Shown: positions 28,640 through 39,023 of the stretch, piece by piece
Layout: each line of letters opens with the position of its first letter
Numbering within the stretch: position 1 is the stretch's first letter
DNA from: Photorhabdus luminescens subsp. luminescens
Lineage (GTDB): Bacteria; Pseudomonadota; Gammaproteobacteria; Enterobacterales; Enterobacteriaceae
Length of the DNA stretch: 64,000 nt
Direction: 5' to 3'
Assembly (NCBI RefSeq): GCF_001083805.1
Contig: NZ_JXSK01000002.1
Span: 558,001-622,000 of the forward strand
Notes under the pieces: model-generated
Databases searched by the model: none
What the model saw: only the letters and a program-made list of their open reading frames with translations
Told to the model about the DNA's origin: nothing
Translations under genes and position numbers: made by a program

Positions 28640-29341
28640 ATGATTATAAATAGAACAGCAAAACAATGTGGGAAAGCTGACTATGGTTGGCTACAGGCTC
28701 GTTATACATTTTCATTTGGCCACTATTTTGACCCAAAGTTTTTAGGTTATGGCGCACTACGTGTACTCAATCAAGAAGTCATCGCCCCCAAAGCCGCTTT
28801 CCAACCGAAATCCTATCCACATGTGGATATATTAAATATTATTCTACAAGGTGAAGCAGAATACCGTGACAGCGAAGGCAACTACATCAGAGCCCGCAAG
28901 GGAGAATGTTTACTATTTTCTACCCGTCAAGGCATTAGTTACAGTGAACATAATGCCAGCACTAATAAGCCACTGACGCGCTTGCAGCTTTGGCTGAATG
29001 CCTTTCCTCAGCAGGAAAGCTTACCATTGCAACGAATGGAGTTACCAGAACAACCATTAGCTATGCTAGCTTCTCCAACCGCAGAAGATGGCAGTATGCA
29101 ATTACGTCAACAAGTTTGGGTAAATCATATTTTCCTTACTAAAAATCAATCTCATCATCTGCAATTAAAAGGAAAGAATGCCTATCTGCAATCCCTAAAC
29201 GGCAATATAAAAATAAGAGGCAATTCCAAGGATAATACTTTGATTAAATGCGGAGATGGCGCTTTTATTCATGAAGAAAGTCGCCTGGTTTTGAAAGCAG
29301 ATACTGAATTTCAGGGGCTATTAATCGAGCTGGCCGCTTAA
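28640..29341 (+). CDS. yhaK: pirin-like bicupin protein YhaK
   Basis: 233 aa from MIINRTAKQCGKADYGW, same length as E. coli YhaK. N-terminal cupin with ARYTFSFGHYFDP and HVDILNIILQGEAEYRDSEGN. E. coli YhaK is reported as a marker of oxidative stress; activity unclear. AAGG ribosome site before the ATG; an upstream GTG (28613) is not conserved. Confidence 0.95.
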   Translation: MIINRTAKQCGKADYGWLQARYTFSFGHYFDPKFLGYGALRVLNQEVIAPKAAFQPKSYPHVDILNIILQGEAEYRDSEGNYIRARKGECLLFSTRQGISYSEHNASTNKPLTRLQLWLNAFPQQESLPLQRMELPEQPLAMLASPTAEDGSMQLRQQVWVNHIFLTKNQSHHLQLKGKNAYLQSLNGNIKIRGNSKDNTLIKCGDGAFIHEESRLVLKADTEFQGLLIELAA

Positions 29342-29360
29342 AAAGCTTAAAAAAGCGAAA

Positions 29361-29393
29361 GCCCCATCAGATTCAAACCTAATGGGGCTAAAT

Positions 29394-29397
<4 letters not shown>
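29361..29397. terminator. shared terminator of yhaK and rnpB
   Basis: Stem GCCCCAT (29361-29367) with ATGGGGC (29382-29388); ATTTTT follows on the plus strand, and a T-rich tract (CGCTTTTTT) on the minus strand, so it can stop both converging transcripts. Confidence 0.8.
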
Positions 29398-29770
<373 letters not shown>

Positions 29771-29847
29771 GCGGCGGATTATAAGGGGTTTACCTAACGA
29801 TGTATAGACGTTTACTGATTATCTGCCCTGTTTATCAGCAATTACCA

Positions 29848-30714
29848 TTATTCTTCACTCTGTCCCAACCCATGACGATAAAGTGCATTTTTCTTCACGC
29901 CATGAATCTCTGCCGCCAATGCAGCCGCTTTTTTCAATGGCAATTCTTGTTGAAGAAGCGCCAATGTTCTTAATGCCTCAGGAGGCAAAACATCATCATC
30001 CGGTTTTTTATAGCCTTCAACGATCAATACCATTTCACCGCGACGACGAGTTTCATCTCCCTTAACCCACGTCAAAAGTTCACCTACTGGCATTCCCTGG
30101 ATGGATTCCCAAGTCTTTGTCAATTCCCGCGCCAAAACGACGTAACGCTCAGCTCCCCACACTTCAACCATGTCTTCCAAACTTTCGATCAAACGATGAG
30201 TAGACTCATAAAAAATTAATGTGCGCGACTCCTTTTCCAAAGCCCGCAAAGTATCACTCCGACTCTTACGTTTTGCAGGCAAAAATCCTTCGTAACAGAA
30301 ACGATCTGATGGCAACCCCGCAGCAGACAAGGCGGTTATCGCCGCACAAGGCCCTGGCAGCGGGACAACATGAATACCGGCTTCACGACAACGGCGAACC
30401 AGATGATAACCAGGATCATTAATCAGGGGCGTTCCTGCATCAGAGACTAATGCAATACTTTGCCCTTGTTGAAGTTTTGTAATTAATTGATCTGCTTTCT
30501 GCTGTTCATTATGATCATGAAGTGCGAACATGCGCGCATTAATGGCAAAATGTTGAAGCAACAAGCCAGTATGTCGCGTATCTTCGGCAGCAATCAGATC
30601 GACATGCTCAAGAACTTCAAGCGCACGCTGAGTGATATCACCCAAGTTTCCAATGGGGGTTGGCACAACATATAGCGTGGATGTCGTAACCACTGCTCGA
30701 TTAGGTTGATTCAT
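29848..30714 (-). CDS. rsmI: 16S rRNA 2'-O-ribose C1402 methyltransferase RsmI
   Basis: 288 aa (E. coli 286). SAM-dependent tetrapyrrole-methylase fold with [44 protein letters not shown] and [17 protein letters not shown]. Methylates the ribose of C1402 in the P-site. Divergent from lpoA, as in E. coli. Confidence 0.97.
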   Translation of the reverse strand: MNQPNRAVVTTSTLYVVPTPIGNLGDITQRALEVLEHVDLIAAEDTRHTGLLLQHFAINARMFALHDHNEQQKADQLITKLQQGQSIALVSDAGTPLINDPGYHLVRRCREAGIHVVPLPGPCAAITALSAAGLPSDRFCYEGFLPAKRKSRSDTLRALEKESRTLIFYESTHRLIESLEDMVEVWGAERYVVLARELTKTWESIQGMPVGELLTWVKGDETRRRGEMVLIVEGYKKPDDDVLPPEALRTLALLQQELPLKKAAALAAEIHGVKKNALYRHGLGQSEE

Positions 30715-30777
30715 TGTTTCATCCGAATAGCCGATTTAAAATTGAGCATCTTTGAAAAAAACATCGCTGGATACAGT

Positions 30778-32520
30778 ATGCTTTCCTCAATTTTTGTGCG
30801 TATCAAAACTGGTTTAGTCTGTTCAGCTATGCTGGCAGTTATGATCATCGCAGGATGTACCGTGCCTGACCAACAGGGGCAACAACCTTCGCAAACTCAG
30901 GACAAAATCAGTACAGAAATCGCCCGTTATCAATCCATCATTGATGCCGCTCATGGCGAACCTTCTCTTGATGTTATCCGTGCTTATATCGCTCAGGAAC
31001 CACTTCTGAAAGAGAATGCGATTCATCAAAAAAATGTTGATGATACCTGGCAAATGCTGACCCGTCTTTCACCACAAGAACGCCGTGGGTTAGTCATCAA
31101 CGCTGATGAAAATGTTCTGCAAGGCTGGCTGGACTTACTCAGTGCCTATCAGGATAACAAACAGGACTCTGACAAACTACAGGCAGCTATCCATGACTGG
31201 AAAATTCGTTATCCACAAAACCCTGCCGCACTGTCACTCCCAACTCAGTTACAGCAGGCAGCCATCCAACAGCAAGATACAAATATCCGTATTGCTCTGT
31301 TCTTGCCATTAAGCGGTCAAGCAAAAGTATTCGGTGAAGCCATTCGCCAAGGTTTTCTTGATGCTCAGGCTGGTTTACCAAGTGCATCATTACCAACAGA
31401 AAACCCAGAAAATTTATCTATAGCAGACAACAATAGTGTGTCAGATGGCGTGGTTTCTACCGATATGTCCCTCAGTGAGGTATCGCCCATAGAATCAACA
31501 ACGCCAACCCTTCAGACAACACCTGTCATAGCCAATGCGCCGATTAATACACAACAGGTCAAAATCTATGACACAGCAAGCCAGCCATTGGAAAATTTAT
31601 TAATTCAGGCTAAGCAGGACGGCGTGAATTTAGTTGTCGGACCGTTACTGAAACCCGATGTGGTTAAACTCGTTCAGATAAATACTTCATTAAATATGCT
31701 AGTACTCAACGAGTTAGATAATGCTCAACCACAACCTAATATCTGCTATTTCTCCTTATCGCCAGAAGATGAAGCGAAAAACGCCGCGGAACACATTTGG
31801 CAGCAACAGAAACAGAATCCTCTGATTTTAGTCCCCAGAGGGACTTTTGGCGACCGCATTGCTAAAGCCTTTGCACAGGAATGGCAAAAACAAGGGGGGC
31901 ATACTGTTCTGCAACAAACCTTTGGCTCCTCCGCCGAATTGAAACAATTAATTAATAGAGGTACGGGCATTCGCCTGACCGGAACAGCCGTCAATATTAC
32001 AAGCAATCAACCTACATCAATCGCCATTGGTGATTTGGAAATCCCTCAGATAAACACCAATGTCGTTCCTGCCTCTACTGGCGGCCCAATAGATGCAGTT
32101 TATGTTGTTTCTACCCTGGATGAACTAACGCTGATTAAGACAATGATTGATATGGCAATCAGTTCCCGTGATAAGCCCGCCCTTTACGCCAGTTCCCGCA
32201 GTAATCAGGCTGGCGTTGGTCCCGATTTCCGCCTGGAGATGGAAGGAATGCAATTCAGTGATATTCCCTTAATCGCCGGCGCTAACCTGCCGCTGATGCA
32301 ACAAGCAGCCAGTAAATTTGCAAATGATTACTCTTTGATGCGTCTTTACGCTATGGGCATTGATGCCTGGTCATTAGCAAATCAATTCAGTCAGGTTCAG
32401 CTTCAAAGTGATTTCCATCTCAATGGTGCTTCCGGGGTGCTGTCCGTTCAGGAAAATTGCACCATTTTCCGACAGCTCTCATGGATGAAATATCATCAAG
32501 GCCAAATTACGGCTATTTAA
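30778..32520 (+). CDS. lpoA: penicillin-binding protein activator LpoA
   Basis: Outer-membrane lipoprotein that reaches through the periplasm to activate PBP1A. 580 aa from MLSSIFVRIK; signal peptide with lipobox IIAGC. N-terminal helical TPR-like domain (about 50-240), then a Ser/Thr/Pro-rich linker of variable sequence, then the periplasmic-binding-protein-like C-terminal domain (LFLPLSGQAKVFGEAIRQGF; VVGPLLKPDVV). The upstream frame is open but lacks a signal peptide. Confidence 0.95.
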   Translation: MLSSIFVRIKTGLVCSAMLAVMIIAGCTVPDQQGQQPSQTQDKISTEIARYQSIIDAAHGEPSLDVIRAYIAQEPLLKENAIHQKNVDDTWQMLTRLSPQERRGLVINADENVLQGWLDLLSAYQDNKQDSDKLQAAIHDWKIRYPQNPAALSLPTQLQQAAIQQQDTNIRIALFLPLSGQAKVFGEAIRQGFLDAQAGLPSASLPTENPENLSIADNNSVSDGVVSTDMSLSEVSPIESTTPTLQTTPVIANAPINTQQVKIYDTASQPLENLLIQAKQDGVNLVVGPLLKPDVVKLVQINTSLNMLVLNELDNAQPQPNICYFSLSPEDEAKNAAEHIWQQQKQNPLILVPRGTFGDRIAKAFAQEWQKQGGHTVLQQTFGSSAELKQLINRGTGIRLTGTAVNITSNQPTSIAIGDLEIPQINTNVVPASTGGPIDAVYVVSTLDELTLIKTMIDMAISSRDKPALYASSRSNQAGVGPDFRLEMEGMQFSDIPLIAGANLPLMQQAASKFANDYSLMRLYAMGIDAWSLANQFSQVQLQSDFHLNGASGVLSVQENCTIFRQLSWMKYHQGQITAI

Positions 32521-32530
32521 TTAAGTAAAT

Positions 32531-32555
32531 TGCCGCTTGTTACCAAGCGGCCTTT
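32531..32555 (+). terminator. hairpin after lpoA
   Basis: Stem GCCGCTTG (32532-32539) with CAAGCGGC (32544-32551), then CTTTC. Probably reduces read-through into yraN. Confidence 0.55.
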
Positions 32556-32597
32556 CAATTCAAGTGACTCATTTCAGAATGAAAATAAAAAAGCAGG

Positions 32598-32978
32598 ATG
32601 AAAATAAAAAAACTGACAAGTTATTTGCTAGGACATCACTATGAAGCACAGGCAAAGTTGTTTTTACAAAAACAAGGATTATCTTTTATCGCCGCAAATG
32701 TGAAAGTTCGCGGCGGTGAAATTGACCTGATTATGAAAGACAAGCAAACTTGGGTTTTTATTGAAGTCCGCTTCCGCAAATCAGGACAACATGGAGATGC
32801 ACTGGCGACAATCACCCATAGCAAGCGTAAAAAATTATTACACGCTGCCGCAATATGGCTGTTGCAACGGGGTGAATGTTTTGAAACCTCTTCTTGTCGC
32901 TTTGATATTTGTGCTATTACTGGTCAACAATTTGAATGGTTGCAAAATGCCTTCAATCAAGATGAGTTCACTCGTTAA
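32598..32978 (+). CDS. yraN: UPF0102 family nuclease-like protein YraN
   Basis: 126 aa. Restriction-endonuclease-like fold with the PD-(D/E)XK residues visible in GGEIDLIMKDKQTWVFIEVRFR. Family member in nearly all bacteria, function unproven; sits between lpoA and diaA as in E. coli. Confidence 0.93.
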   Translation: MKIKKLTSYLLGHHYEAQAKLFLQKQGLSFIAANVKVRGGEIDLIMKDKQTWVFIEVRFRKSGQHGDALATITHSKRKKLLHAAAIWLLQRGECFETSSCRFDICAITGQQFEWLQNAFNQDEFTR

Positions 32979-33002
32979 AATGATACTGAGTAGGTTATAA
33001 AC

Positions 33003-33593
33003 GTGCTGGATAGAATTAAAGTCTGTTTTACAGAAAGTATTCAAACTCAGATTGCCGCCGCGGAAGCATTACCTGATGCTATTTCGCGAGCTGCAATGAT
33101 GATGGTTCAATCATTACTGAATGGTAACAAAATTCTTTGCTGTGGTAATGGCGGCTCAGCCGCAACAGCTCAACGGTTTGCTGCCAATATGATCAACCGG
33201 TTTGAGACTGAACGTCCAAGCCTGCCTGCATTGTCGCTTAACGCAGACAATGTGGTCATCACCGCCATTTCAAGCAATAAACAGCATGATGAAATTTATG
33301 CTAAACAGGTACGGGCATTAGGTCAGCCAGGCGATGTGTTATTAGCGATTTCCACGCATGGCAATAGCCGTGATATTGTTAAAGCCGTTGAAGCCGCTGT
33401 AACCCGCGATATGACGATTGTCGCCCTTACCGGCTACGACGGCGGCGAGCTTGCCGGCTTACTCGGGCCACAAGATGTAGAGATTCGTATTCCATCTCAT
33501 CGTAGTGCCAGAATTCAAGAAGTTCATATGCTAACAGTTAACTGCTTATGTGACTTAATCGATAATACACTCTTTCCCCATCAGGATGACTAA
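33003..33593 (+). CDS. diaA: DnaA initiator-associating protein DiaA
   Basis: 196 aa, same length as E. coli DiaA. SIS domain protein ([41 protein letters not shown]) that binds DnaA and promotes its assembly at oriC. GTG start (GTG CTG GAT), fixed by alignment to MQERIKACFTES. Confidence 0.95.
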   Translation: MLDRIKVCFTESIQTQIAAAEALPDAISRAAMMMVQSLLNGNKILCCGNGGSAATAQRFAANMINRFETERPSLPALSLNADNVVITAISSNKQHDEIYAKQVRALGQPGDVLLAISTHGNSRDIVKAVEAAVTRDMTIVALTGYDGGELAGLLGPQDVEIRIPSHRSARIQEVHMLTVNCLCDLIDNTLFPHQDD

Positions 33594-33603
33594 GGAGCCA
33601 ATA

Positions 33604-34179
33604 ATGCGATTTTTCTCCCTATTAGCTACGATTTGCACTGCTGTGATGTTACAGGGGTGTATTGGCGCAGTCGTGGTAGGCTCTGCCGCCGTAGCGACTA
33701 AAACAGCAACCGATCCCCGAACAATTGGTCAACAAGTTGATGATAGTACCCTCGAAGCCCGTGTCAGTAATGCGCTTAACAAAGATAAGCAACTCAAAGA
33801 GCAAACCCGTATTATTACCACCGCCTATCAAGGAAAAGTTTTACTGACAGGTCAAAGCCCAGATTCAAACCTTTCAGACCGAGCTAAACAGATAGCATCG
33901 CGGGTTGATGGAGCACACACTGTTTACAATGAAATTCGTCAGGGGAAACCGGTTGCATTAAGTACGGCTTCTAAAGATACCTGGATTACAACTAAAGTAC
34001 GCTCAAAAATCTTGGCTAGTGACTCAGTTAAGTCTTCTAACATAAAAGTCGTTACGGAAAACGGGGAAGTCTTTTTATTAGGCATTCTGACCAGACAAGA
34101 AGGTAACGCCGCTGCGAAAATTGCCAGCGAAACTAACGGTGCTAAGCGGATAACAACCGCATTCACTTATTTGAATTAA
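33604..34179 (+). CDS. dolP: division/outer membrane stress-associated lipoprotein DolP
   Basis: 191 aa from MRFFSLLATI, the E. coli YraP/DolP length. Lipoprotein signal peptide ending VMLQGC, then two BON domains (about 45-115 and 120-190), the second with ITTKVRSKILASDSVKSSNIKV. Outer-membrane lipoprotein needed for envelope integrity; sigma-E dependent in E. coli. Its ATG lies ten bases after the diaA stop. Confidence 0.95.
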   Translation: MRFFSLLATICTAVMLQGCIGAVVVGSAAVATKTATDPRTIGQQVDDSTLEARVSNALNKDKQLKEQTRIITTAYQGKVLLTGQSPDSNLSDRAKQIASRVDGAHTVYNEIRQGKPVALSTASKDTWITTKVRSKILASDSVKSSNIKVVTENGEVFLLGILTRQEGNAAAKIASETNGAKRITTAFTYLN

Positions 34180-34312
34180 ACACATTGATTGAAGATGATG
34201 ACACGATAAATCTGTCAAACATCCAGGTATTAGGCCGCGTCATTTTTTGGCGCCGGCGTTTTACCCTTATTCATCATCCAACGTCAAACCGAATAATCTC
34301 CCGATTCTTCCC

Positions 34313-35038
34313 TCAATCATTTCTCATTAACCCATTTTTCTCCAGATAATTCACCCCGCCCAACAGCCGCATTTGCCGCAAAATCCATTGTTGACGCCGT
34401 AAAACATAAGCCGAAGGCGCATTAACTTTATAGCGGTGTGGATTAGGCAATACAGCAGCAAGTAAAGCAGCTTCTGATGCCGTCAATTTACTGGCTGATT
34501 TATGAAAATAGTGTCTGGATGCCTCTTCAACACCAAAAATTCCATCACCAAATTCTGCTATGTTAAGGTAAACAGTCAGAATTCTACTTTTTGACCATCC
34601 CAGTTCTATGACAAAGGTCATTCCGGCTTCCAACCCTTTTCTTAACCAGCTACGTCCATCCCACAAAAATAAATTCTTAGCCGTTTGCTGAGAAATCGTT
34701 GAAGCCCCTCTGAGCCTTCCAGAATTATTTTGATTACGTTCAAGTACGCTTTCGATAGCATCAAAGTCAAATCCCCAATGTTGTGGAAATTTTTGATCTT
34801 CCGCAGCAATAACAGCCAATGCGATATTTGGCGATATTTGCCCCTGCCCTACCCAGTCAGAACGAGATACATAAGAAAAATTAAATAATAACCAAGCGCT
34901 AATCTGGCGCTCAACCATAACCATAGAAAACGGCACTGGCAAAAATGAAAATGCAACAACAGAAACTATCCATAAGATAACAACTGAGATTACGATTTTT
35001 TTAAGCCAGTACCATAAAAATTGAAAAGGATTTCGCAT
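34313..35038 (-). CDS. mtgA: monofunctional peptidoglycan glycosyltransferase MtgA
   Basis: 241 aa (E. coli 242). One N-terminal membrane helix and a GT51 domain with the catalytic-site motifs [30 protein letters not shown] and [22 protein letters not shown]. Polymerises lipid II glycan strands. Four bases downstream of elbB, so co-transcribed. Confidence 0.96.
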   Translation of the reverse strand: MRNPFQFLWYWLKKIVISVVILWIVSVVAFSFLPVPFSMVMVERQISAWLLFNFSYVSRSDWVGQGQISPNIALAVIAAEDQKFPQHWGFDFDAIESVLERNQNNSGRLRGASTISQQTAKNLFLWDGRSWLRKGLEAGMTFVIELGWSKSRILTVYLNIAEFGDGIFGVEEASRHYFHKSASKLTASEAALLAAVLPNPHRYKVNAPSAYVLRRQQWILRQMRLLGGVNYLEKNGLMRND

Positions 35039-35042
35039 CCAG

Positions 35043-35696
35043 TTACTCAGTCATTTCCAATACTTTTCTGACAAGTTTATCAATTCCAACTTCTGCCTGA
35101 GAAATAGATTCAGCAAGCATGTAGGCTGGTGTTGTCACAATTTTGTTTTCTAAATCAACAACAACATCATTTACCTCACAAATCATATGGGCACCTCCCA
35201 TTGCCTCTATTTGAGCAACCGTTTCAGGATCATTGCCGACAGTTAGTTTCACCGGTTTATTAAGTAATTTTGGCAACATAACAGGCGCAATGCACATCAA
35301 TCCCATTGGTTTATGTTGCTTATGCATAGCCCTTACCAAACTTAATAAATCCTTATTTATTTCGCAATCAACTGTCTTAACGGCAAAGTCACATAAATTC
35401 TTCGCGACACCAAATCCCCCAGGAATTATCAGGGCATCAAATTCATCCGCATTTGCTTGTGATAAAGGCTTAATTTTTCCCCGCGAAATACGGGCTGATT
35501 CCTGTAGGACGTTACGCTCTTCCCCCATTTCTTCACCGTTAATATGATTAATAACATGAAGTTGTGGTACGTCAGGTGCAAAAAAGCTCGTTTTAACACC
35601 TAAACGGTCTAAAGAAAGCATAGTTAATACTGACTCATGAATTTCGCTACCATCGAAGACACCACATCCACTTAAGACAACCGCAACTGATTTCAT
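35043..35696 (-). CDS. elbB: isoprenoid biosynthesis glyoxalase ElbB
   Basis: 217 aa from [23 protein letters not shown]-1/PfpI superfamily with the nucleophile Cys in [11 protein letters not shown] and [13 protein letters not shown]. coli ElbB has glyoxalase activity in vitro; an effect on isoprenoid yield has been reported. A second ATG 12 bases upstream is possible, but GGAG spacing and alignment favour this one. Confidence 0.93.
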   Translation of the reverse strand: MKSVAVVLSGCGVFDGSEIHESVLTMLSLDRLGVKTSFFAPDVPQLHVINHINGEEMGEERNVLQESARISRGKIKPLSQANADEFDALIIPGGFGVAKNLCDFAVKTVDCEINKDLLSLVRAMHKQHKPMGLMCIAPVMLPKLLNKPVKLTVGNDPETVAQIEAMGGAHMICEVNDVVVDLENKIVTTPAYMLAESISQAEVGIDKLVRKVLEMTE

Positions 35697-35814
35697 ACCC
35701 CACTCCATTTGTAGTAGATTATTGCTTAACCCTTTAGGGGGTTAAACACCAATCTTCATCACAGATTTTAATGAATCTTGTAACAAAAAATCTTATCTTT
35801 GCTATGTTGGTACT

Positions 35815-35945
35815 TGTATGATGTACGGAGAATTCCCCATTTACTCGCCACAACCAAAGATCTATCAGATAGGCGTGTAAAAAGTTTTCCCTGGTGTTGG
35901 CGCAGTATTCGCGCACCCCAACCTCGGTTGGGGTTATTTTTTTTC
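35815..35945 (+). ncRNA. arcZ: ArcZ small regulatory RNA
   Basis: Hfq-binding sRNA between elbB and arcB, as in E. coli. The processed 3' part is almost identical to E. coli ArcZ: TTTTCCCTGGTGTTGGCGC (35885-35903), AGTATTCGCGCACCCC, then the terminator stem ACCCCAACC/GGTTGGGGT and eight Ts. The 5' end is approximate. ArcZ activates rpoS and, in Photorhabdus and Xenorhabdus, is known to repress hexA and so allow natural-product synthesis. Confidence 0.93.
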
Positions 35946-38279
35946 AGCGTCCGCCAACCATTCTCTCAAAATTTCCGTATCGTTTCTCCATTCTTGCTTT
36001 AACTCATCAACCCATTCCTGAACATTGTCCCACCATGCAGGTAAATCAGGTGATTGAATCTGCTGAGCCAGTTGCTGTAAATGACGCAATCCAACCGATC
36101 CCGCAGCACCTTTTATCTTATGCGCTTCCTCGGTAATACCTTTCTGGTCTTTAGCTGTCATGTTCGAGTCAAGAACAGACAAGTAACCTGGCATCATCTT
36201 TTCAAACACACTCAGACTATTGCGAATCAATTGGGGCCCAACGAGCTCGATGTATTGGTTAAGCATTTCTGCATCAAGTAAATCTTCATCTTTTTTCATC
36301 AATCCTGACTCCTCTTCTGCCGATTGCATATGATGCACAGACTGTTCCCCCCAATATTGTTCAATAATGGCAGTTAACGCATTCACAGAAAGAGGCTTAC
36401 TTAACACACCATTCATACCTGCATCCAGATACTCTTTTTTGTCTTTTAAAACATTTGCCGTCAGTGCAATCAATGGAGGCAGATCTTTTTTGGCATATCG
36501 CTGACGTAATTCACGGGCAATATCTAATCCAGTCATATCGGGTAACTGAATATCCAGCAATACCAGATCGAACTCTTCTGGCTCAAACATTTCTAGCGCA
36601 TCTTTACCATTCATGGCGACTTCTACGCTGTTACCCAATTTCTCCAGTACAGAGCGAGCAACAATCACATTTAGCTCAATATCTTCTACCAATAAGATAT
36701 GCAAAGCCGGAAGTGGGCAATCTTCTGTATCTTCTTCGCATAGAGGACTATCCTCCATAGCAGGCGCTATGATAGACAGCGTAAATCGAGAACCTTGTCC
36801 CGGCTCACTTTCCACCACAATATCCCCTCCCATACTTTGGGCTAAACGCTTAGATACCGCCAATCCAATACCGGTTCCTGTTGCAGGACAACCACCATGA
36901 CTGCCTTTCACTTGATAATACATCGCAAAAATCTTCTCTTGCTCATCATATGGGATACCAATCCCCGTATCTGTGACTTCAAACAGCAAGAGTTCCCCTG
37001 CTTCGTACCAGATCCGCACATTAATCTCCCCTTTTTGGGTAAATTTCACTGCATTGCCAATCAAGTTCCACAGAATTTGGCGCAAGCGAGTACCATCTGT
37101 CATGATTCTGGCAGGCAGCGGCAGTTCTGGATTCATTACAAATTTAATATTTTTCGGTTGCGCCAGCAGCCCAGAGAGGTTTTCTAGATCGGATATAAAA
37201 CCGGTAAAATCAATTGGCTGATTATCAATCTGCACTTTACGCCGTTCAATTTTATCCATTTCAATAATGTCATTGAAAATATTACCAAGCGTGATCGCAC
37301 TGACATGTATCGTTTTCAGATAGTTATTTTGCTCAGACGTCAACTCAGTATCAAGCAGAATACGGCTCAAACCAACAATGCCATTTAAGGGAGTACGAAG
37401 CTCATGGCTAATCGTTGAGATAAAAGTCGTCTTATCCCTACTTGCATTCTCCAAAGCGTCCTGATAGCGCTTACGTTCCGTTATATCGCGCCCAAATCCC
37501 ATAAGCCCGTGTCTTTTTCCCACTCGATCATAAAAAGGGACTTTCCGAAGCTCAAAACAGGCCTTTCGACCATCGGGATAAACCAGCCATTGCTCATAAG
37601 TGAGCGCAACATTATGACGGAATACTTTTTCATCGGTTTTCATCACTTTGCGAGCAACTTCTTTGTCATAAACGTCGTTTGGCGTCAGCCCGACAAGTTG
37701 TTTCTGACTTTTCCCCGTCAGCAACTCCATCGCCCGATTACAACCAGAAAACTTATTATTCTCATTGCGGTAATAAACCAAATCAGGGGAAGCATCGAGA
37801 AAAGATTTCAACAATATAGATTGCTGTTCCAATTCAATCTGCGTCTGCTCACGGTGTTTCATCTCTTCTTTGAGTTTATCCAACAAGATCAGATGCGCCT
37901 GCTCGGCTTTCTCCCTGACAGAGATCTCCTGATTAAGCTTAATAATGTTATCTTTTAATTGCTGGTTAAGTTCCCGATCACGCTGACGCATAACTTCCAA
38001 CTTTTCAACTAACTTGGATAATCGTTGGCGGGACTCTTCAAGTTGCTCAACCACAACCGAAAGAAAATAGACTGCCCAAGGCGTAATCAACAAACCAAAA
38101 AAGATTGAACGAACTAAATCAATACTTTGCACTCCTCCTTGAAGCAGAAAAGTGACCACCATCTGTACACCCATCGCAAGAACGACCAATGCGGATGCAA
38201 GCAGTAATGAAAAGCGCACTAACCCCAATTTCATCATTAAATCAACATAATATTGGGCCAGGCCCCTGAGCAGCTTCAT
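35934..38279 (-). CDS. arcB: aerobic respiration control sensor histidine kinase ArcB
   Basis: 781 aa tripartite kinase that reads the quinone redox state and phosphorylates ArcA. Two N-terminal membrane helices, a coiled coil with a Leu-rich zipper (about 75-155), a PAS domain (about 155-275), the HisKA/HATPase module with H in ISHELRTPLNGI (about 293), receiver domain with the Asp in LVLLDIQLPDMTG (about 577) and C-terminal HPt with His in EEAHKIKGAAGS (about 718). Its stop codon lies inside the arcZ terminator on the other strand. Confidence 0.97.
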   Translation of the reverse strand: MKLLRGLAQYYVDLMMKLGLVRFSLLLASALVVLAMGVQMVVTFLLQGGVQSIDLVRSIFFGLLITPWAVYFLSVVVEQLEESRQRLSKLVEKLEVMRQRDRELNQQLKDNIIKLNQEISVREKAEQAHLILLDKLKEEMKHREQTQIELEQQSILLKSFLDASPDLVYYRNENNKFSGCNRAMELLTGKSQKQLVGLTPNDVYDKEVARKVMKTDEKVFRHNVALTYEQWLVYPDGRKACFELRKVPFYDRVGKRHGLMGFGRDITERKRYQDALENASRDKTTFISTISHELRTPLNGIVGLSRILLDTELTSEQNNYLKTIHVSAITLGNIFNDIIEMDKIERRKVQIDNQPIDFTGFISDLENLSGLLAQPKNIKFVMNPELPLPARIMTDGTRLRQILWNLIGNAVKFTQKGEINVRIWYEAGELLLFEVTDTGIGIPYDEQEKIFAMYYQVKGSHGGCPATGTGIGLAVSKRLAQSMGGDIVVESEPGQGSRFTLSIIAPAMEDSPLCEEDTEDCPLPALHILLVEDIELNVIVARSVLEKLGNSVEVAMNGKDALEMFEPEEFDLVLLDIQLPDMTGLDIARELRQRYAKKDLPPLIALTANVLKDKKEYLDAGMNGVLSKPLSVNALTAIIEQYWGEQSVHHMQSAEEESGLMKKDEDLLDAEMLNQYIELVGPQLIRNSLSVFEKMMPGYLSVLDSNMTAKDQKGITEEAHKIKGAAGSVGLRHLQQLAQQIQSPDLPAWWDNVQEWVDELKQEWRNDTEILREWLADAEKK

Positions 38280-38893
38280 TTCATAAAGACTCCCTTAAAA
38301 TATGACCATTCCAGATCATACCGTAAAAGACCGGCCACTTCGTTGAAGGAATAACAGAAATTGTTGACCTGGTAAAACAATAGTATTATTTAATAGTTTT
38401 AGTTATGACTTCCCAAACATTATTCTGGCTTTTTACTCCTGCCGGTCTTTTCGCACAAGCCAAATATGAATAAATAATCGAATACATTGATAAAATAAGC
38501 ATAAAATTCTTTTTTACTCTGCTAATACCCCCAAAAAGATAAAACTTTATTCTTATAAAGGAACAAAAATATATATTTATTTGGTAAAGTTTACATTAGC
38601 AAGCCTTTAAATCTAATAAATGAAAGTTTAACAGCATATACAAAACAGATATTACACTAATATTAGTGATATAAATCACATTAAAATCCTAACATGATCT
38701 ATATCACACAACTCTAATATTAATTTTTTTATTTATAAATCATAATATTAACTTTACTTACCACCTACCCTTATCTTATGCCGGTGATATTTGACCTGCT
38801 TTATATTTCTAGTTAACTTGGAAAGTCACTGGAAATCATCTGTCAGATTCTCATCTGAACCATAATTATGCAGTGACACAATATCATTTAAGT
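38280..38893. other. AT-rich region between arcB and gltB
   Basis: More than 600 bp upstream of both divergent genes; it must hold the arcB promoter and the upstream part of the gltBD control region. No ORF or known RNA seen. Clusters of A and T tracts near 38520-38760. Confidence 0.5.
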
Positions 38894-38927
38894 CACCACC
38901 TGTTTATCACAAATAAACAAGTGGTGG
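38894..38927. promoter_or_regulatory. strong inverted repeat upstream of gltB
   Basis: Arms CACCACCTGTTTAT (38894-38907) and ATAAACAAGTGGTG (38913-38926) pair over 14 positions with one mismatch around a five-base loop. No T-run follows either arm. It may be a leader-RNA hairpin or operator for gltBD. Confidence 0.4.
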
Positions 38928-39023
38928 TTGATTGAGGGCGCAATTCAGACGCCAGTAAAAATATTAATCTCACAAATGTCTGTGAGTTTCTGTGAGAGTC
39001 GGACAGAACCTCGGGAGGTTCAT

